DNA from: Maribacter huludaoensis | GTDB taxonomy: Bacteria > Bacteroidota > Bacteroidia > Flavobacteriales > Flavobacteriaceae | Length of the DNA: 64,000 bases | Reading direction: 5' to 3' | Assembly: GCF_029350945.1 (NCBI RefSeq) | Contig: NZ_JARKMS010000001.1 | Span: 834,313 to 898,312 of the forward strand | Shown here: one piece after another, positions 43,565-53,560 of the stretch | Layout of the letters: every line of letters starts with the position of its first letter | Position numbering within the stretch: the first letter of the stretch is position 1 | Notes under the pieces: generated by a model | Seen by the model: only the letters and a program-made list of their open reading frames with translations | The model's database searches: none | Told to the model about the DNA's origin: nothing | Translations under genes and position numbers: made by a program

Positions 43565-43585
43565 TAGTTGTTTTAAAATCTATAT

Positions 43586-43621
43586 AAAAAAAAGAGCATC
43601 CAATTTGGATGCTCTTTTTTT
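43586..43621. terminator. Bidirectional terminator between PPIase and GHMP kinase genes
   Basis: AAAAAAAAGAGCATCC (43586-43601) pairs with GGATGCTCTTTTTTT (43607-43621) around a five-base loop. A-run and T-run flank the stem, so it can work in both directions for the convergent genes. Confidence 0.9.
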
Positions 43622-44531
43622 ATAATATCATTTTAGAATAGGGGAGAATTGTTTGGTATCCTTTATTCTTAAAGTATAATATGTTTTCTTCCGTTCCTGT
43701 AGCTAGTATAAAATCTCCACCCCAAGCTCCCAAGCTTTTAATAGTTCTAGTATAGTCAGGAAAAAGAGATTCTTTGATTGTAGAAATTTGAAGTGTTTCC
43801 GATAAAATTGCCTCATGTTCGTTCAATGAGTTTTCAAATTCGGCTACGGTAGTGCACTTCTGTATATTTTCGGTAATAGCGTTAATCTTGTTTATCAATT
43901 CCTCTCTATTGAAATCTAAACTTCTATAACTTTTAATTGCATCTCTACTATTCTTCTTTTGGTTCAGATAAACAAAGAACAGCTCATCTTTAAAAGTCGG
44001 ATTAAAATTAACTTCTTCAACTAATGGCTCATAGTTGTTTCTTTGATAGGTAATAGCAGTGTTGTGTGTAGCACATGCAATATCATAACCACTACCGCCA
44101 AAGGTTGCTTCTAGCAATTGATATGGGTTTACACCTGCCCATGTTGCCATATTGGCTATTAAAGTAGAAGAAGTGCCTAGTCCCCAATTCATAGGGAAAG
44201 TAACTTTAGTTTCAACAATACTGTTTTCCGTAATGTTGGATAAAAATTTAGGATTAAGTTTTTTGGTTTCGGTCAATATTTGTTTTAGTCGATCTGATGT
44301 AGTGTCATCGGTGGTAGTAACCGTTTTAAAATCTTCCTTGGCAAATTCGGCATAAAACCAAGTATCATCATTTTCGTCAACACCAAACCATTGTATAGTT
44401 TTCGTATTCTTGTTTCTAAGCTTTAATGACTGACCAAATTTTGTAGGTAATGCAAGTCCTTTAGCGCCATCAAGAATTGCATACTCCCCTGTTAGTAGTA
44501 ATTTTCCGTTGCTGTAAAATTCATTCATCAT
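43620..44531 (-). CDS. GYDIA-type GHMP kinase
   Basis: A 303-residue GHMP-superfamily kinase: FYSNGKLLLTGEYAILDGAK (residues 5-24), the ATP loop NWGLGTSSTLIANMA (near 127) and the family-naming GGSGYDIACATHN (near 145). Databases name the group after the GYDIA motif. It sits 10 bp downstream of HMG-CoA reductase, so a role in the mevalonate route (mevalonate or phosphomevalonate kinase type step) is likely but not proven. Confidence 0.88.
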   Translation of the reverse strand: MMNEFYSNGKLLLTGEYAILDGAKGLALPTKFGQSLKLRNKNTKTIQWFGVDENDDTWFYAEFAKEDFKTVTTTDDTTSDRLKQILTETKKLNPKFLSNITENSIVETKVTFPMNWGLGTSSTLIANMATWAGVNPYQLLEATFGGSGYDIACATHNTAITYQRNNYEPLVEEVNFNPTFKDELFFVYLNQKKNSRDAIKSYRSLDFNREELINKINAITENIQKCTTVAEFENSLNEHEAILSETLQISTIKESLFPDYTRTIKSLGAWGGDFILATGTEENILYFKNKGYQTILPYSKMIL

Positions 44532-44541
44532 AGCTTAAAAT

Positions 44542-45858
44542 TTACTTTCTAATAGTACTTAATTGAATTTCTACACCGTGATGAGTAACCGGGTTGGTTT
44601 TAAAATGTTCTACCAAAATTGCTTTTTCATTTTCATTGGCGCCAAGTTGGTTTAAAATGTTCAATAGGTGCATTTTCATATGACCTTTTTGAATTCCGGT
44701 AGTGACCAAAGAACTTACGGCGGCAAAATTTTGTGCAAGTCCGGCAACTGCCACTATTTGCATAAGCTCTTGTGCTGATGGTCGCTGTAGCATTTCTAAA
44801 TTCAGTTTCACAAGAGGGTGTAAGTTTGTAAGGCCGCCAACCGTACCTAATGCCAAAGGTAGCTCTATCCAAAATTTAAAAATACCGTTTTCAATTTCGG
44901 CATGGGTAAGACTGCTATATCTTCCGTTTCTACATGCGTAAGCATGTACGCCGGCTTCAATAGCTCTAAAATCATTCCCTGTAGCCAATACCACCGCATC
45001 AATGCCGTTCATGATACCTTTGTTGTGTGTTACGGCACGGTAAGGTTCAACTTGGGCAATTTTAATAGCCTGTATTATTTTTTCTGCAGTATGTTGTGGA
45101 GTTAGTTCTGCCGAAAGCTTTAAGTCTTCTGCGGGGCAACTTACTTCTGCACGAACGGTACAATTGGGAACATAGTTAGACAGTATGCTCATTACAATTT
45201 CTACATCTTTCTCTGGTGTAGAAAATGCATCGTAATGGGCAGCCTCTTTTTTTAACGTTGTGGCAAATTGCTCCAAACAACTATTTATAAAATTGGCGCC
45301 CATGGCATCTTTAGTTTCAAAAGTAGCGTGCAATTGAAAATAGTGGTCTAGCTCATGAGTTTTATCCTTAAGGACAATATCTTTAATACCACCGCCTCTT
45401 TTTTCCATGCTAGTGGTTAAAGATGCGCTTTCAGCTAGTAAAACAGGCTTTAGGTACGTAAAGAAAGATTCTAGTTTTTTAGTATCCCCTTTGAAAATGA
45501 AATGGACCTGACCCACTTTTTCGGTACCTAGTATCTCGGACTTGAAACCGCCTCTCTTTAACCAGAATTTTGCGGCTTTGCTTGCTGCGGCAATTACAGA
45601 ACTTTCTTCTATGGCCATAGGTATGGCGTACAGCGTATCATTAATTAAAAAGTTGGGAGCAATGCCCTGTGGTACGTAAAGGTTGGTGATGGTGTTCTCT
45701 ATGAACTCATCATGCAATTGTTGAACGATTTTATCTTGGTTCCAATACGTTTGCAGAATTTTCTTTGATTGTGCTGCGTTTTGCGTAAAATTCTCGGTAA
45801 CCCAGTCTATTTTTTCTTCTTTCGTAAGCTTCGAGAAACCACTTATCGGTTTGGTCAT
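44542..45858 (-). CDS. Hydroxymethylglutaryl-CoA reductase, class II
   Basis: A 438-residue class II (degradative-type) HMG-CoA reductase with FIENTITNLYVP (ENTIT-like), KDAMGANFINSCLE (DAMGxN), THNKGIMNGIDAV (catalytic Lys region) and GTVGGLTNLHP and GHMKMHL (His). It converts HMG-CoA to mevalonate or the reverse. With the GHMP kinase beside it, biosynthetic use in the mevalonate pathway for isoprenoids is likely in this phylum. It is transcribed divergently from the peptidase gene, 211 bp away. Confidence 0.92.
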   Translation of the reverse strand: MTKPISGFSKLTKEEKIDWVTENFTQNAAQSKKILQTYWNQDKIVQQLHDEFIENTITNLYVPQGIAPNFLINDTLYAIPMAIEESSVIAAASKAAKFWLKRGGFKSEILGTEKVGQVHFIFKGDTKKLESFFTYLKPVLLAESASLTTSMEKRGGGIKDIVLKDKTHELDHYFQLHATFETKDAMGANFINSCLEQFATTLKKEAAHYDAFSTPEKDVEIVMSILSNYVPNCTVRAEVSCPAEDLKLSAELTPQHTAEKIIQAIKIAQVEPYRAVTHNKGIMNGIDAVVLATGNDFRAIEAGVHAYACRNGRYSSLTHAEIENGIFKFWIELPLALGTVGGLTNLHPLVKLNLEMLQRPSAQELMQIVAVAGLAQNFAAVSSLVTTGIQKGHMKMHLLNILNQLGANENEKAILVEHFKTNPVTHHGVEIQLSTIRK

Positions 45859-46069
45859 TTAGGTATAACTTTCTACTAATATTCAATGTTGTGTACAAGT
45901 GAAGATTTAGAAAAATACCGCACATTGTTACGGTAGTAAAGATACGCATATTGGTAAGAATTTTTTTTAAAGGCCCAAAGCGTTAAAAGCGCTTTCTTTT
46001 TTACGGTAAAGCGTGGTTTTTTGAGGAAATAGTGGTAAACTTGAGAGATTTAACAAAATTCACTCATTT

Positions 46070-48235
46070 ATGCGAAAAACACACTTATTTGCGTTGATAT
46101 TACTTTCATTCAGCGTATTTACTTGGGCACAGGAAAAACAAATACAAGTTTCAGATATTTATCAAGGAGCTTTTAGAACGGAAGGTATGGAAGCCCTTAG
46201 ATCCATGAATAACGGCACCCAATACACAGTTCTTAATTCAAACAGATTTAGCCAAATTACTACGGTTGATAAATACGATTACAAAACATTAGAAAAAGTA
46301 GGTACAGTGGTTTCGTCTGCAGATTTAGCGGATATTCCTTCGTTCTCATCATATGATTTTAGTTCAGATGAAAAGAAGATGCTTCTTTCAACTGAAGTTG
46401 AGCCAATATTTAGACGTTCTAAACTAGGTGTATATTATGTGTACGATGTGGCTGCAAAAAAAGTGGTTCAGGTAAGTGCAGATAAAATTCAAGAACCGTT
46501 ATTGTCACCAGATGGTAGCAAAGTGGCATATGTGAAGAATAATAACATTTACATTTTTAACATCGCTTCAGGTGAAACCAAACAAGTTACTAATGACGGT
46601 GTAAAGAATGCTATCATCAATGGTGTTACAGACTGGGTGTATGAAGAGGAATTTGCCTTTGTACGTGCCTTTGAATGGAATGCAGATGGCACTAAAATTG
46701 CTTTTCTACGTTTTGATGAAACAAATGTACCTGAGTTTTCAATGGATGTTTACGGTACGGGGCTATATCAACAACCACATGTATTCAAATACCCTAAAGC
46801 AGGAGAGAACAACTCTGTAGTTACCTTACACCTTTTAGATGTTGCAAGTGGTAAAATAACTGAAGTAGATACAAACGGTGCTTATTACATTCCGCGTATT
46901 AAATGGATGAACCATAAAGATATGCTGAGTGTACAGACTTTAAATAGACATCAAGATCATTTGACCATGTATGCTGTTAATGCCAAAAAAGGTGATGTAA
47001 CAATTTTGTTGGAAGAGAAAGATGATGCTTATGTTGACATTACGGACAACCTTACTTTTTTAGAAGACGATAGCTTTATTTGGACCAGTGAAAAAGATGG
47101 GTATAACCATATCTACCTTTATGGAGAAGATGGTAGCTTAATGAACCAAATTACAAAAGGCGACTGGGAAGTAACAAAATACTACGGGTACGACCAAAAC
47201 GAAGATAAAATTTACTATCAGTCTACAGAAAACGGTTCTATTAACCGTGGTGTTTATAATATTAGTAGTGGTGGCGATGATAAAAAAGCTTTGGCTGCCA
47301 AAGAAGGAACTAATAATGCCAAATTTAGTACAGATTTTACTTATTTCATTAATACCTTTTCAAGCGCTGATACTCCGCCTGTATTTACATTGCATCAAGC
47401 CATTAATGGTAAGAAAGTAAAAGATATTAAGGATAATGATCAGCTTTTAGAAAGATTGAAGAGCTATGCTGTAAGTCCTAAAGAATTCTCTACAATATCA
47501 ATTAATGGTAACGATCTTAATATGTATATGATCAAGCCAAAAGATTTTGACCCCTCAAAGAAATATCCGTTGTTTATGTATCAGTACAGTGGTCCTGGAT
47601 CACAAAACGTAAGCAATAGTTGGATGGGTGCTAATGATTACTGGCATCAAGGTTTAGTTGCTGAAGGCTATATAGTTGCCTGTGTAGATGGTAGGGGAAC
47701 CGGATTTAAAGGAAGGGATTTCAAGAAAGTTACTCAGAAAGAATTGGGTAAATATGAGGTTGAAGATCAAATAGCTGCTGCTAAAAAGTTGAGTGAACTA
47801 CCATATATAGATGCAGAAAGAACAGGTATTTGGGGGTGGAGCTATGGTGGCTTTATGTCTACCAATTGTATTTTAAAAGGTAATGACACTTTTGAGATGG
47901 CCATTGCGGTTGCTCCTGTTACATCATGGGCTTTTTATGATACAATTTATACGGAGCGTTACATGCAAACTCCACAAGAAAATCCAAGCGGTTATGATGA
48001 CAACTCGCCATTCAATTACCCGCAGTTGTTAGAAGGTGATTATTTGTTGATTCATGGTACAGGAGATGATAACGTACATGTACAAAATTCAATGCGTATG
48101 ATCGAAGCATTAATACAGGCGGACAAACAATTCGATTGGGGTATCTATCCAGATAAAAATCATGGAATTTACGGTGGAAATACAAGAATTCACCTATTCA
48201 ATAAGATGACCAATTTTATAAAGGAAAAACTATAA
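46070..48235 (+). CDS. S9 family dipeptidyl peptidase IV-like protein
   Basis: A 721-residue exported protein (signal LFALILLSFSVFTWAQ) with a DPP IV-type beta-propeller (SRFSQITTVDKYDY to LHQAINGKKV) and an alpha/beta hydrolase domain: GWSYGGF (nucleophile Ser, near 600), GTGDDNVH (Asp) and DKNHGIYG (His). It removes dipeptides after Pro or Ala from peptide N-termini in the periplasm. The peptide transporter gene starts 16 bp later, so cleavage and uptake are co-expressed. Confidence 0.93.
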   Translation: MRKTHLFALILLSFSVFTWAQEKQIQVSDIYQGAFRTEGMEALRSMNNGTQYTVLNSNRFSQITTVDKYDYKTLEKVGTVVSSADLADIPSFSSYDFSSDEKKMLLSTEVEPIFRRSKLGVYYVYDVAAKKVVQVSADKIQEPLLSPDGSKVAYVKNNNIYIFNIASGETKQVTNDGVKNAIINGVTDWVYEEEFAFVRAFEWNADGTKIAFLRFDETNVPEFSMDVYGTGLYQQPHVFKYPKAGENNSVVTLHLLDVASGKITEVDTNGAYYIPRIKWMNHKDMLSVQTLNRHQDHLTMYAVNAKKGDVTILLEEKDDAYVDITDNLTFLEDDSFIWTSEKDGYNHIYLYGEDGSLMNQITKGDWEVTKYYGYDQNEDKIYYQSTENGSINRGVYNISSGGDDKKALAAKEGTNNAKFSTDFTYFINTFSSADTPPVFTLHQAINGKKVKDIKDNDQLLERLKSYAVSPKEFSTISINGNDLNMYMIKPKDFDPSKKYPLFMYQYSGPGSQNVSNSWMGANDYWHQGLVAEGYIVACVDGRGTGFKGRDFKKVTQKELGKYEVEDQIAAAKKLSELPYIDAERTGIWGWSYGGFMSTNCILKGNDTFEMAIAVAPVTSWAFYDTIYTERYMQTPQENPSGYDDNSPFNYPQLLEGDYLLIHGTGDDNVHVQNSMRMIEALIQADKQFDWGIYPDKNHGIYGGNTRIHLFNKMTNFIKEKL

Positions 48236-48251
48236 TCAAACTAACATCAAT

Positions 48252-49784
48252 ATGACTGAAAGTACTGAATTTTCAGACCAAAAACAGATTTTTGGGCACC
48301 CTCAGGGTTTATTTTATTTATTTTTTGCAGAGCTATGGGAGCGTTTTAGCTTCTACGGTATGCGGGCGTTGCTAACGCTTTACATGATAGATGTAATCTT
48401 TCAAGCTTTGGCTGAAAGAGATTATGCCACCGCAGCGGTATACTCTTCCTATGGTTCTTTGGTATATGCATCGACCGTAATTGGTGGTAAATTATCAGAT
48501 AAGATTTTGGGCATGCGAAATTCTATCTTTTTAGGTGGTATTTTAATGTCTATAGGTCACTTTGTTTTGGCTATAGAAAACAATATGGCGTTCTTTCTGG
48601 CGCTTTCGTTGATCATAGTAGGTAACGGATTCTTTAAACCTAATATTTCAACTTTTGTAGGTACTTTATATGAGAAAGGCGATCCTAAAAAAGATTCTGG
48701 ATTTACCATATTTTATATGGGTATTAATATTGGTGGCTGGGTAGCTCCGTTATTATGTGGATGGTTGGCTGCAACCTATGGTTGGCACTATGGTTTTGGT
48801 CTGGCGGGAATAGGTATGTTGACCGGTTTGATCGTATTTTGGAGGGGTATTCAAAATAATGTGTTCGGTGATAGAGGTTTACCTCCTAATGAACATGTAT
48901 TGGAGAAGAAAGTGCTTGGTGTAAAACAAGGGATTTTAGTACCTGTACTAGCTGTGTTGTCGGCACCTTTGATTGCCCTACTTTTATCATCTTATAAGGC
49001 AATAGCTACAGATGGTATGTTTGCGGATCAGAACATTGTAAATGTAATTTTTACAGGCATAGGTATTGCAGTATTGGCATATTTGGCTTACGAGATGTTC
49101 AAGGCGAATGTTAAAGAAAGAAAGGAGCTTTTTGTGGCTGTGTTACTTACATTTTTCATGACCATATTTTGGGGCTTCCATGAATTGTCGGGTAGTGTTA
49201 TAACATTGTTTGCGGCTAGAAATATTGACTTGGAAGGTATTATGTCCGCAGCACAGACAAATTCGTTGAACTCTATGTTTATTATCATTTTGGCTATTCC
49301 TATTTCCATGATGTGGACATGGTTGAGTAAAAAGAACTGGAACCCTAGAACTCCTTATAAATTTGGATTGGGACTACTTTTTGCGGGAATCAGTTTTTAC
49401 GTTCTTGCTATTAGTGGCGGTAGCGCCAACGAAAATGGTTTTGTACCGTTCACATATTTGTTGCTAATGTATTTCTTGCTATCTGTAGGTGAACTTTTTA
49501 TGTCACCTGTTGGGTTGTCTAAAATGACCGATCTTGCTCCTGCAAGGTTAATAGCTTTTATTATGGGGGTATGGTTCTTATCATCTGCCTTTGCCTTTCA
49601 AATTGTTGGCTTCATCGGTAAGCAATTGGCAATAGAAAGTACTGATGGAGATGTTAGTGGTTTTGCTACGTTAACAGTATATACCGATGGTTTTATGCTG
49701 ATTGCAAAATATGCCTTGGGAGCAGGGGCAATCGTACTTTTAGCATCACCGATTATTAAAAAGTTGATGGGTAAAGTGTATTAG
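48252..49784 (+). CDS. Peptide MFS transporter (POT family)
   Basis: A 510-residue protein with about 12-14 membrane helices. ELWERFSFYGMRALLTLYM (near 25) and the family signature FYMGINIGGWVAPLLCG plus GNGFFKPNIST (near 118) are typical of proton-coupled oligopeptide transporters; the first has the E-x-x-E-R-F-like proton-binding motif as ELWERF. It imports di- and tripeptides, including those from the adjacent DPP IV. It ends 7 bp before the convergent comEC gene. Confidence 0.93.
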   Translation: MTESTEFSDQKQIFGHPQGLFYLFFAELWERFSFYGMRALLTLYMIDVIFQALAERDYATAAVYSSYGSLVYASTVIGGKLSDKILGMRNSIFLGGILMSIGHFVLAIENNMAFFLALSLIIVGNGFFKPNISTFVGTLYEKGDPKKDSGFTIFYMGINIGGWVAPLLCGWLAATYGWHYGFGLAGIGMLTGLIVFWRGIQNNVFGDRGLPPNEHVLEKKVLGVKQGILVPVLAVLSAPLIALLLSSYKAIATDGMFADQNIVNVIFTGIGIAVLAYLAYEMFKANVKERKELFVAVLLTFFMTIFWGFHELSGSVITLFAARNIDLEGIMSAAQTNSLNSMFIIILAIPISMMWTWLSKKNWNPRTPYKFGLGLLFAGISFYVLAISGGSANENGFVPFTYLLLMYFLLSVGELFMSPVGLSKMTDLAPARLIAFIMGVWFLSSAFAFQIVGFIGKQLAIESTDGDVSGFATLTVYTDGFMLIAKYALGAGAIVLLASPIIKKLMGKVY

Positions 49785-49791
49785 TCACTAA

Positions 49792-51804
49792 CTACTCAAA
49801 ATAATAAGCTCCCTTTTCACCAGTGTAGTGGAAAGGGATTTTATTTTTTATACAAGTCGCTTTCCAACGGTCCACATAACTTTTGTAGTTGCTGCCATCC
49901 GCAATGATTTCTTTAGGTTGTATGCTATCTATTAACCGGTCCAGATTTATTTTTGGTGATTGTGTCAATAATATATAGTTAGGTGCTGACTTCAAATATA
50001 TTCCTGTACTATCAATAATTAAAAGTTTCTCATCTTGTAATGAATAGCTATTTTCCAAAGAATCAAAATGAACAGAATCTATGCGTTCAGCAGTTCTATA
50101 ATCTGAAATTAGATAATCGGGTCTGTTCTTGCAATTTGTTAAGATGGATAACTGATGCCCGCGTCTATTTAAAATAAGAGTTTGTTTAGTTTGATGCAGT
50201 ACCAAAGCTTCTGATATGTTTTTAGTCTGTTGCTCTTGATATATGGTATATCCTTGAAAACAAAGAATACTGACTAAAAAGAACATTATCCGTTTATAAT
50301 TGAACCTGGTATATAGTTCAATGCCTATAACAAGTACGGTAAACGAAAGTAATAGCTGAATAAAATCGAAAGAAATAGCACTGAAAATAAAACTTTCTTG
50401 CTGAGCCACCCAAGCTATAATGTTGTTCATGAGCCCAATTATTTTATTATATACCCAGGCAAGTTGAGTGGGGAGCCAGTTTAATATTGAAAAGAAAATC
50501 ACAAAAATACCCATGCCTAGAATTACACCTAAGGCGGGTACGATGATTAAATTAGATATAAAGAAAAGTCCTGGAAACTGGTGAAAATAGTACAAGCTAA
50601 TGGGTAAAACTCCTAACTGTGCCGCGATACTGACACAAAGCAATTGCCAAAAATAGCGGACCACTATATTCTTTGGAAACCATAGGTCTTTAAGAATCGG
50701 GAAAATCCAAAGTATGGCAAATACAGCGGCATAGCTCATTTGAAAGCCTACCTGAAATAGCAAATTCGGATTTATGAATAACAGGATAAATAGAATAGAA
50801 AGAGCAAGTATATTGAAAGTGTTGTGAGGTCTGTTTAAATAGAGTGCGTAGGCTACGAAAGTGAACATGGTAGTTGCACGAATAATACTAGCGGACAATC
50901 CTGCAATGAAGGCAAACATCCATAAAAATAGAACGGAAAATATAAGAATGATAGTTCTGCCATTTGGAATATTTTGCAGCGGACTCAGTAAAAATTGGAT
51001 GACTAAAAGTAGAATACCAATGTGCAGACCAGAGACCGCAAGAATATGTACGGCACCCGCTTTTTGGTAATTTGTATAGGTTTCTTTAGAAATATCTGAG
51101 CGTTCGCCTAATAATAAAGCCTGTATGACACCTAATTCATCAGTTCCAAAATTTTCTTGTTTTAGTTTTAAGATTATATGGTTGCGAATTTTGGCGGCAA
51201 AACCCTTTAAGGTGGTATTTCTATTTTCAATTTTTATGAACTGCTTTTTTGCAATTTTCAATTGGTGGTATATGCCCAGGTTTCTCAAATACTTTTTATA
51301 ATCAAATTGATGTGGGTTTAATGGTTTATCAATAGGTAGAATTTGCGAATAAGTTACTAGTTCATCGTCAATTTTTAAATTTAAACCAAAAGAGTCTTTG
51401 GGAATGGTAAGCAGTATAGTACCGCTTACAGGGGTGTTGCTTATACTTTTGACCTTGGCAAAATAACGGTTAGAATAAGGGTTGGGCTTTAGTACTTCTT
51501 TAATTTTAAGTGTCCACTTTTCATTTTGGTTAGAAGCAAAGTGGCTGTAGTGGCTGCTTGAATTAATTGGTTGTGCAAGTGTATAGCTATAGCTACCCAA
51601 TGAAACAAATGATAGCGCGGCCATACTGCCAAATAAAATTGATTTTTTGTTTTTTTCAAGAAAGAAAACTAGGGCTAATAGTGCAAATAGAGATAAGGTA
51701 GCGGTTAGTAAGTACTTGGGGTCGAATTGAAAATAGTAGCCTATTAAGATTCCAAAAATGAGTAAAAGCGTTAATCTGATAGGAATAAACGCTAAGAGTT
51801 TCAT
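49792..51804 (-). CDS. comEC: ComEC/Rec2-type competence membrane protein
   Basis: A 670-residue DNA-uptake channel homologue: N-terminal DUF4131 region with membrane helices and an OB-like part (VKSISNTPVSGTILLTI), then the Competence domain with HILAVSGLHIGILL (near 252), AGLSASIIRATTMF and QVGFQMSYAAVFAI. The C-terminal region is short and shows no HxHxDH metal-binding motif of the metallo-beta-lactamase domain found in full-length ComEC. It starts 1 bp behind the NlpC/P60 gene. The protein should carry DNA across the inner membrane, if competence exists here. Confidence 0.85.
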   Translation of the reverse strand: MKLLAFIPIRLTLLLIFGILIGYYFQFDPKYLLTATLSLFALLALVFFLEKNKKSILFGSMAALSFVSLGSYSYTLAQPINSSSHYSHFASNQNEKWTLKIKEVLKPNPYSNRYFAKVKSISNTPVSGTILLTIPKDSFGLNLKIDDELVTYSQILPIDKPLNPHQFDYKKYLRNLGIYHQLKIAKKQFIKIENRNTTLKGFAAKIRNHIILKLKQENFGTDELGVIQALLLGERSDISKETYTNYQKAGAVHILAVSGLHIGILLLVIQFLLSPLQNIPNGRTIILIFSVLFLWMFAFIAGLSASIIRATTMFTFVAYALYLNRPHNTFNILALSILFILLFINPNLLFQVGFQMSYAAVFAILWIFPILKDLWFPKNIVVRYFWQLLCVSIAAQLGVLPISLYYFHQFPGLFFISNLIIVPALGVILGMGIFVIFFSILNWLPTQLAWVYNKIIGLMNNIIAWVAQQESFIFSAISFDFIQLLLSFTVLVIGIELYTRFNYKRIMFFLVSILCFQGYTIYQEQQTKNISEALVLHQTKQTLILNRRGHQLSILTNCKNRPDYLISDYRTAERIDSVHFDSLENSYSLQDEKLLIIDSTGIYLKSAPNYILLTQSPKINLDRLIDSIQPKEIIADGSNYKSYVDRWKATCIKNKIPFHYTGEKGAYYFE

Positions 51805-51805
51805 G

Positions 51806-52369
51806 TTATAATATTCTTGTAGCCTTTACAAATGCCTGGTTCCAAAAACCGTCTCTTAAAGAAGAAACGGTAACACCACGAGATGTAGATGCGTGAATAA
51901 ATGTAATTTCATCGTTGTCCGTACCCACAACCATTCCTACATGGTTTATGCGTTTGGATCCTCGGGTAGTTTTAAAAAAAAGTAAGTCACCCTTTTCTAC
52001 ATTTTTTACGGTTACCCTACGGCCCTCTTCTGCCATATGTATAGAAGTTCTTGGTAATTGTATATCGTGTTCACCAAAAGAAACATAAAGCAGACCGGAG
52101 CAGTCCATTCCTTTTTTTGTAGTGCCGCCAAATTTGTAGCGCGTGCCAGAAAATGAAAGTGCGGTATTGATTATTGCATCTGCTTTTGTGCGTATGGTTG
52201 GCGGTAATGCGCTGTGATCTTCCGTTCTTGCCGGTATTGTGGTATTGCCTATGCGAGCATTATTGGCTGCCGCAACAGATATTTTGCGCTCTTTGTCAGA
52301 AGTGCTTGTTTTTTTGACTCCACAACTGGTTAAAAAACAAATAGCAAGAAGAAATGGTAGTATGCGCAT
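51806..52369 (-). CDS. NlpC/P60 (C40) peptidase lipoprotein
   Basis: A 187-residue lipoprotein (PFLLAICFLTSCGVKK) with a C-terminal NlpC/P60 domain: MDCSGLLYVSF (catalytic Cys), NHVGMVVG (His) and FIHASTSRG (third residue). It cuts peptide bridges of peptidoglycan in the periplasm. It follows lpxB by 68 bp and is placed directly before comEC, one base apart. Confidence 0.9.
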   Translation of the reverse strand: MRILPFLLAICFLTSCGVKKTSTSDKERKISVAAANNARIGNTTIPARTEDHSALPPTIRTKADAIINTALSFSGTRYKFGGTTKKGMDCSGLLYVSFGEHDIQLPRTSIHMAEEGRRVTVKNVEKGDLLFFKTTRGSKRINHVGMVVGTDNDEITFIHASTSRGVTVSSLRDGFWNQAFVKATRIL

Positions 52370-52437
52370 AAAGTAAATTGTACCCTGTAATACGTGTAAC
52401 TCTAAAATTATAAAATTATTTTTTAAAATGATTAAAC

Positions 52438-53559
52438 CTATGGGATTTTGGCATTTGCAATAATTAAAGAGGCAGCTTCTGCACTAGCACCTGGTCCGCC
52501 CAACTTTGTAATAAGCTCATCATAAGAAGCCAATTGCTTTGTTCTTGCCGCGCCATCTAAAATCAAGTTCAATTCCTTTTTTAAATTTTGCTTTGTAAAA
52601 TCATCTTGAATAAGCTCTTTGACAACTTCTTTTTGCATGATAAGGTTTACCAATGAAATGTATTCTAAGGTGATGATACGTTTAGCAATTTGGTAAGAAA
52701 TCCAATTTGCTTTGTAGCAAACTACTTGTGGTACTTTAAACAAGGCTGTTTCCAAGGTTGCCGTTCCACTGGTAACAAGGGCGGCACTGGCAATGGAAAG
52801 TAAGTCGTAAGTCTTGTTTTGAACGAACTTTACATTGGGATCGGTGAGAAATTCAGCATAAAAATTCTTGTCCAAACTTGGTGCTCCTGCAATAACAAAT
52901 TCATGCTCAGAAAAGTCGTTTGTCAAAGAAAGCATAAGCGATAACATTTTCTGAACCTCTTGTTTACGGCTGCCGGGTAATAAGGCTATAATCGGTTTTG
53001 TAGGGGCAATACTGTTTTCGGCTCTGAAGTTACTTTCGTTTAATTCTGGTCTATTATTGATAGCATCTAGTAATGGATGACCTACAAAGTTGACTGGGTA
53101 ATTGTGCTTCTTTTCGTAAAATTCTTTCTCAAAAGGCAGTATCACGTACATATGATCAACCGTTGCTTTTATCTTATCAATTCTACCTTCCCTAGATGCC
53201 CAAATTTGTGGAGAAATATAATAGTTGGTTAAAAAGTTATTTTCTTTTGCCCACTTTGCAATGCGCAAATTAAAGCCAGAATAATCAATGAAAATTATAG
53301 CATCAGGATTGAATGCCGCTATATCTTGCTTACAAAATTTAATGTTTTTAAAAATGGCGTTCAGGTTCAGGATTACTTCTATGAAACCCATAAAGGCCAG
53401 TTCCTTATAATGCTTGGCAAGGGTTCCTCCGGCTTGCTGCATTAAATCGCCGCCCCAACATCTAATGTCGGCATTCTCATCTTGTTTCTTCAGGGCCTTA
53501 ATCAAGTTAGAGCCATGAAGATCACCAGAAGCTTCGCCTGCAATAATGTAATACTTCAT
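52438..53559 (-). CDS. lpxB: Lipid-A-disaccharide synthase
   Basis: A 373-residue GT19 enzyme. IAGEASGDLHGSNLIKAL (residues 5-22), YYISPQIWASREGRI near 113, FVGHPLLDA near 158, LLPGSRKQEV near 193 and VTSGTATLETALF near 262 are family motifs. It joins UDP-diacylglucosamine and lipid X in lipid A synthesis at the inner membrane. It is 1 bp behind a small membrane protein gene and follows surE. Confidence 0.95.
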   Translation of the reverse strand: MKYYIIAGEASGDLHGSNLIKALKKQDENADIRCWGGDLMQQAGGTLAKHYKELAFMGFIEVILNLNAIFKNIKFCKQDIAAFNPDAIIFIDYSGFNLRIAKWAKENNFLTNYYISPQIWASREGRIDKIKATVDHMYVILPFEKEFYEKKHNYPVNFVGHPLLDAINNRPELNESNFRAENSIAPTKPIIALLPGSRKQEVQKMLSLMLSLTNDFSEHEFVIAGAPSLDKNFYAEFLTDPNVKFVQNKTYDLLSIASAALVTSGTATLETALFKVPQVVCYKANWISYQIAKRIITLEYISLVNLIMQKEVVKELIQDDFTKQNLKKELNLILDGAARTKQLASYDELITKLGGPGASAEAASLIIANAKIP

Positions 53560-53560
53560 T

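Noticed and set aside
45976-46020. Three AAAGCG words before the DPP IV gene as an operator
   Set aside because: Short and irregularly spaced, partly overlapping a ten-base palindrome; not enough to call.
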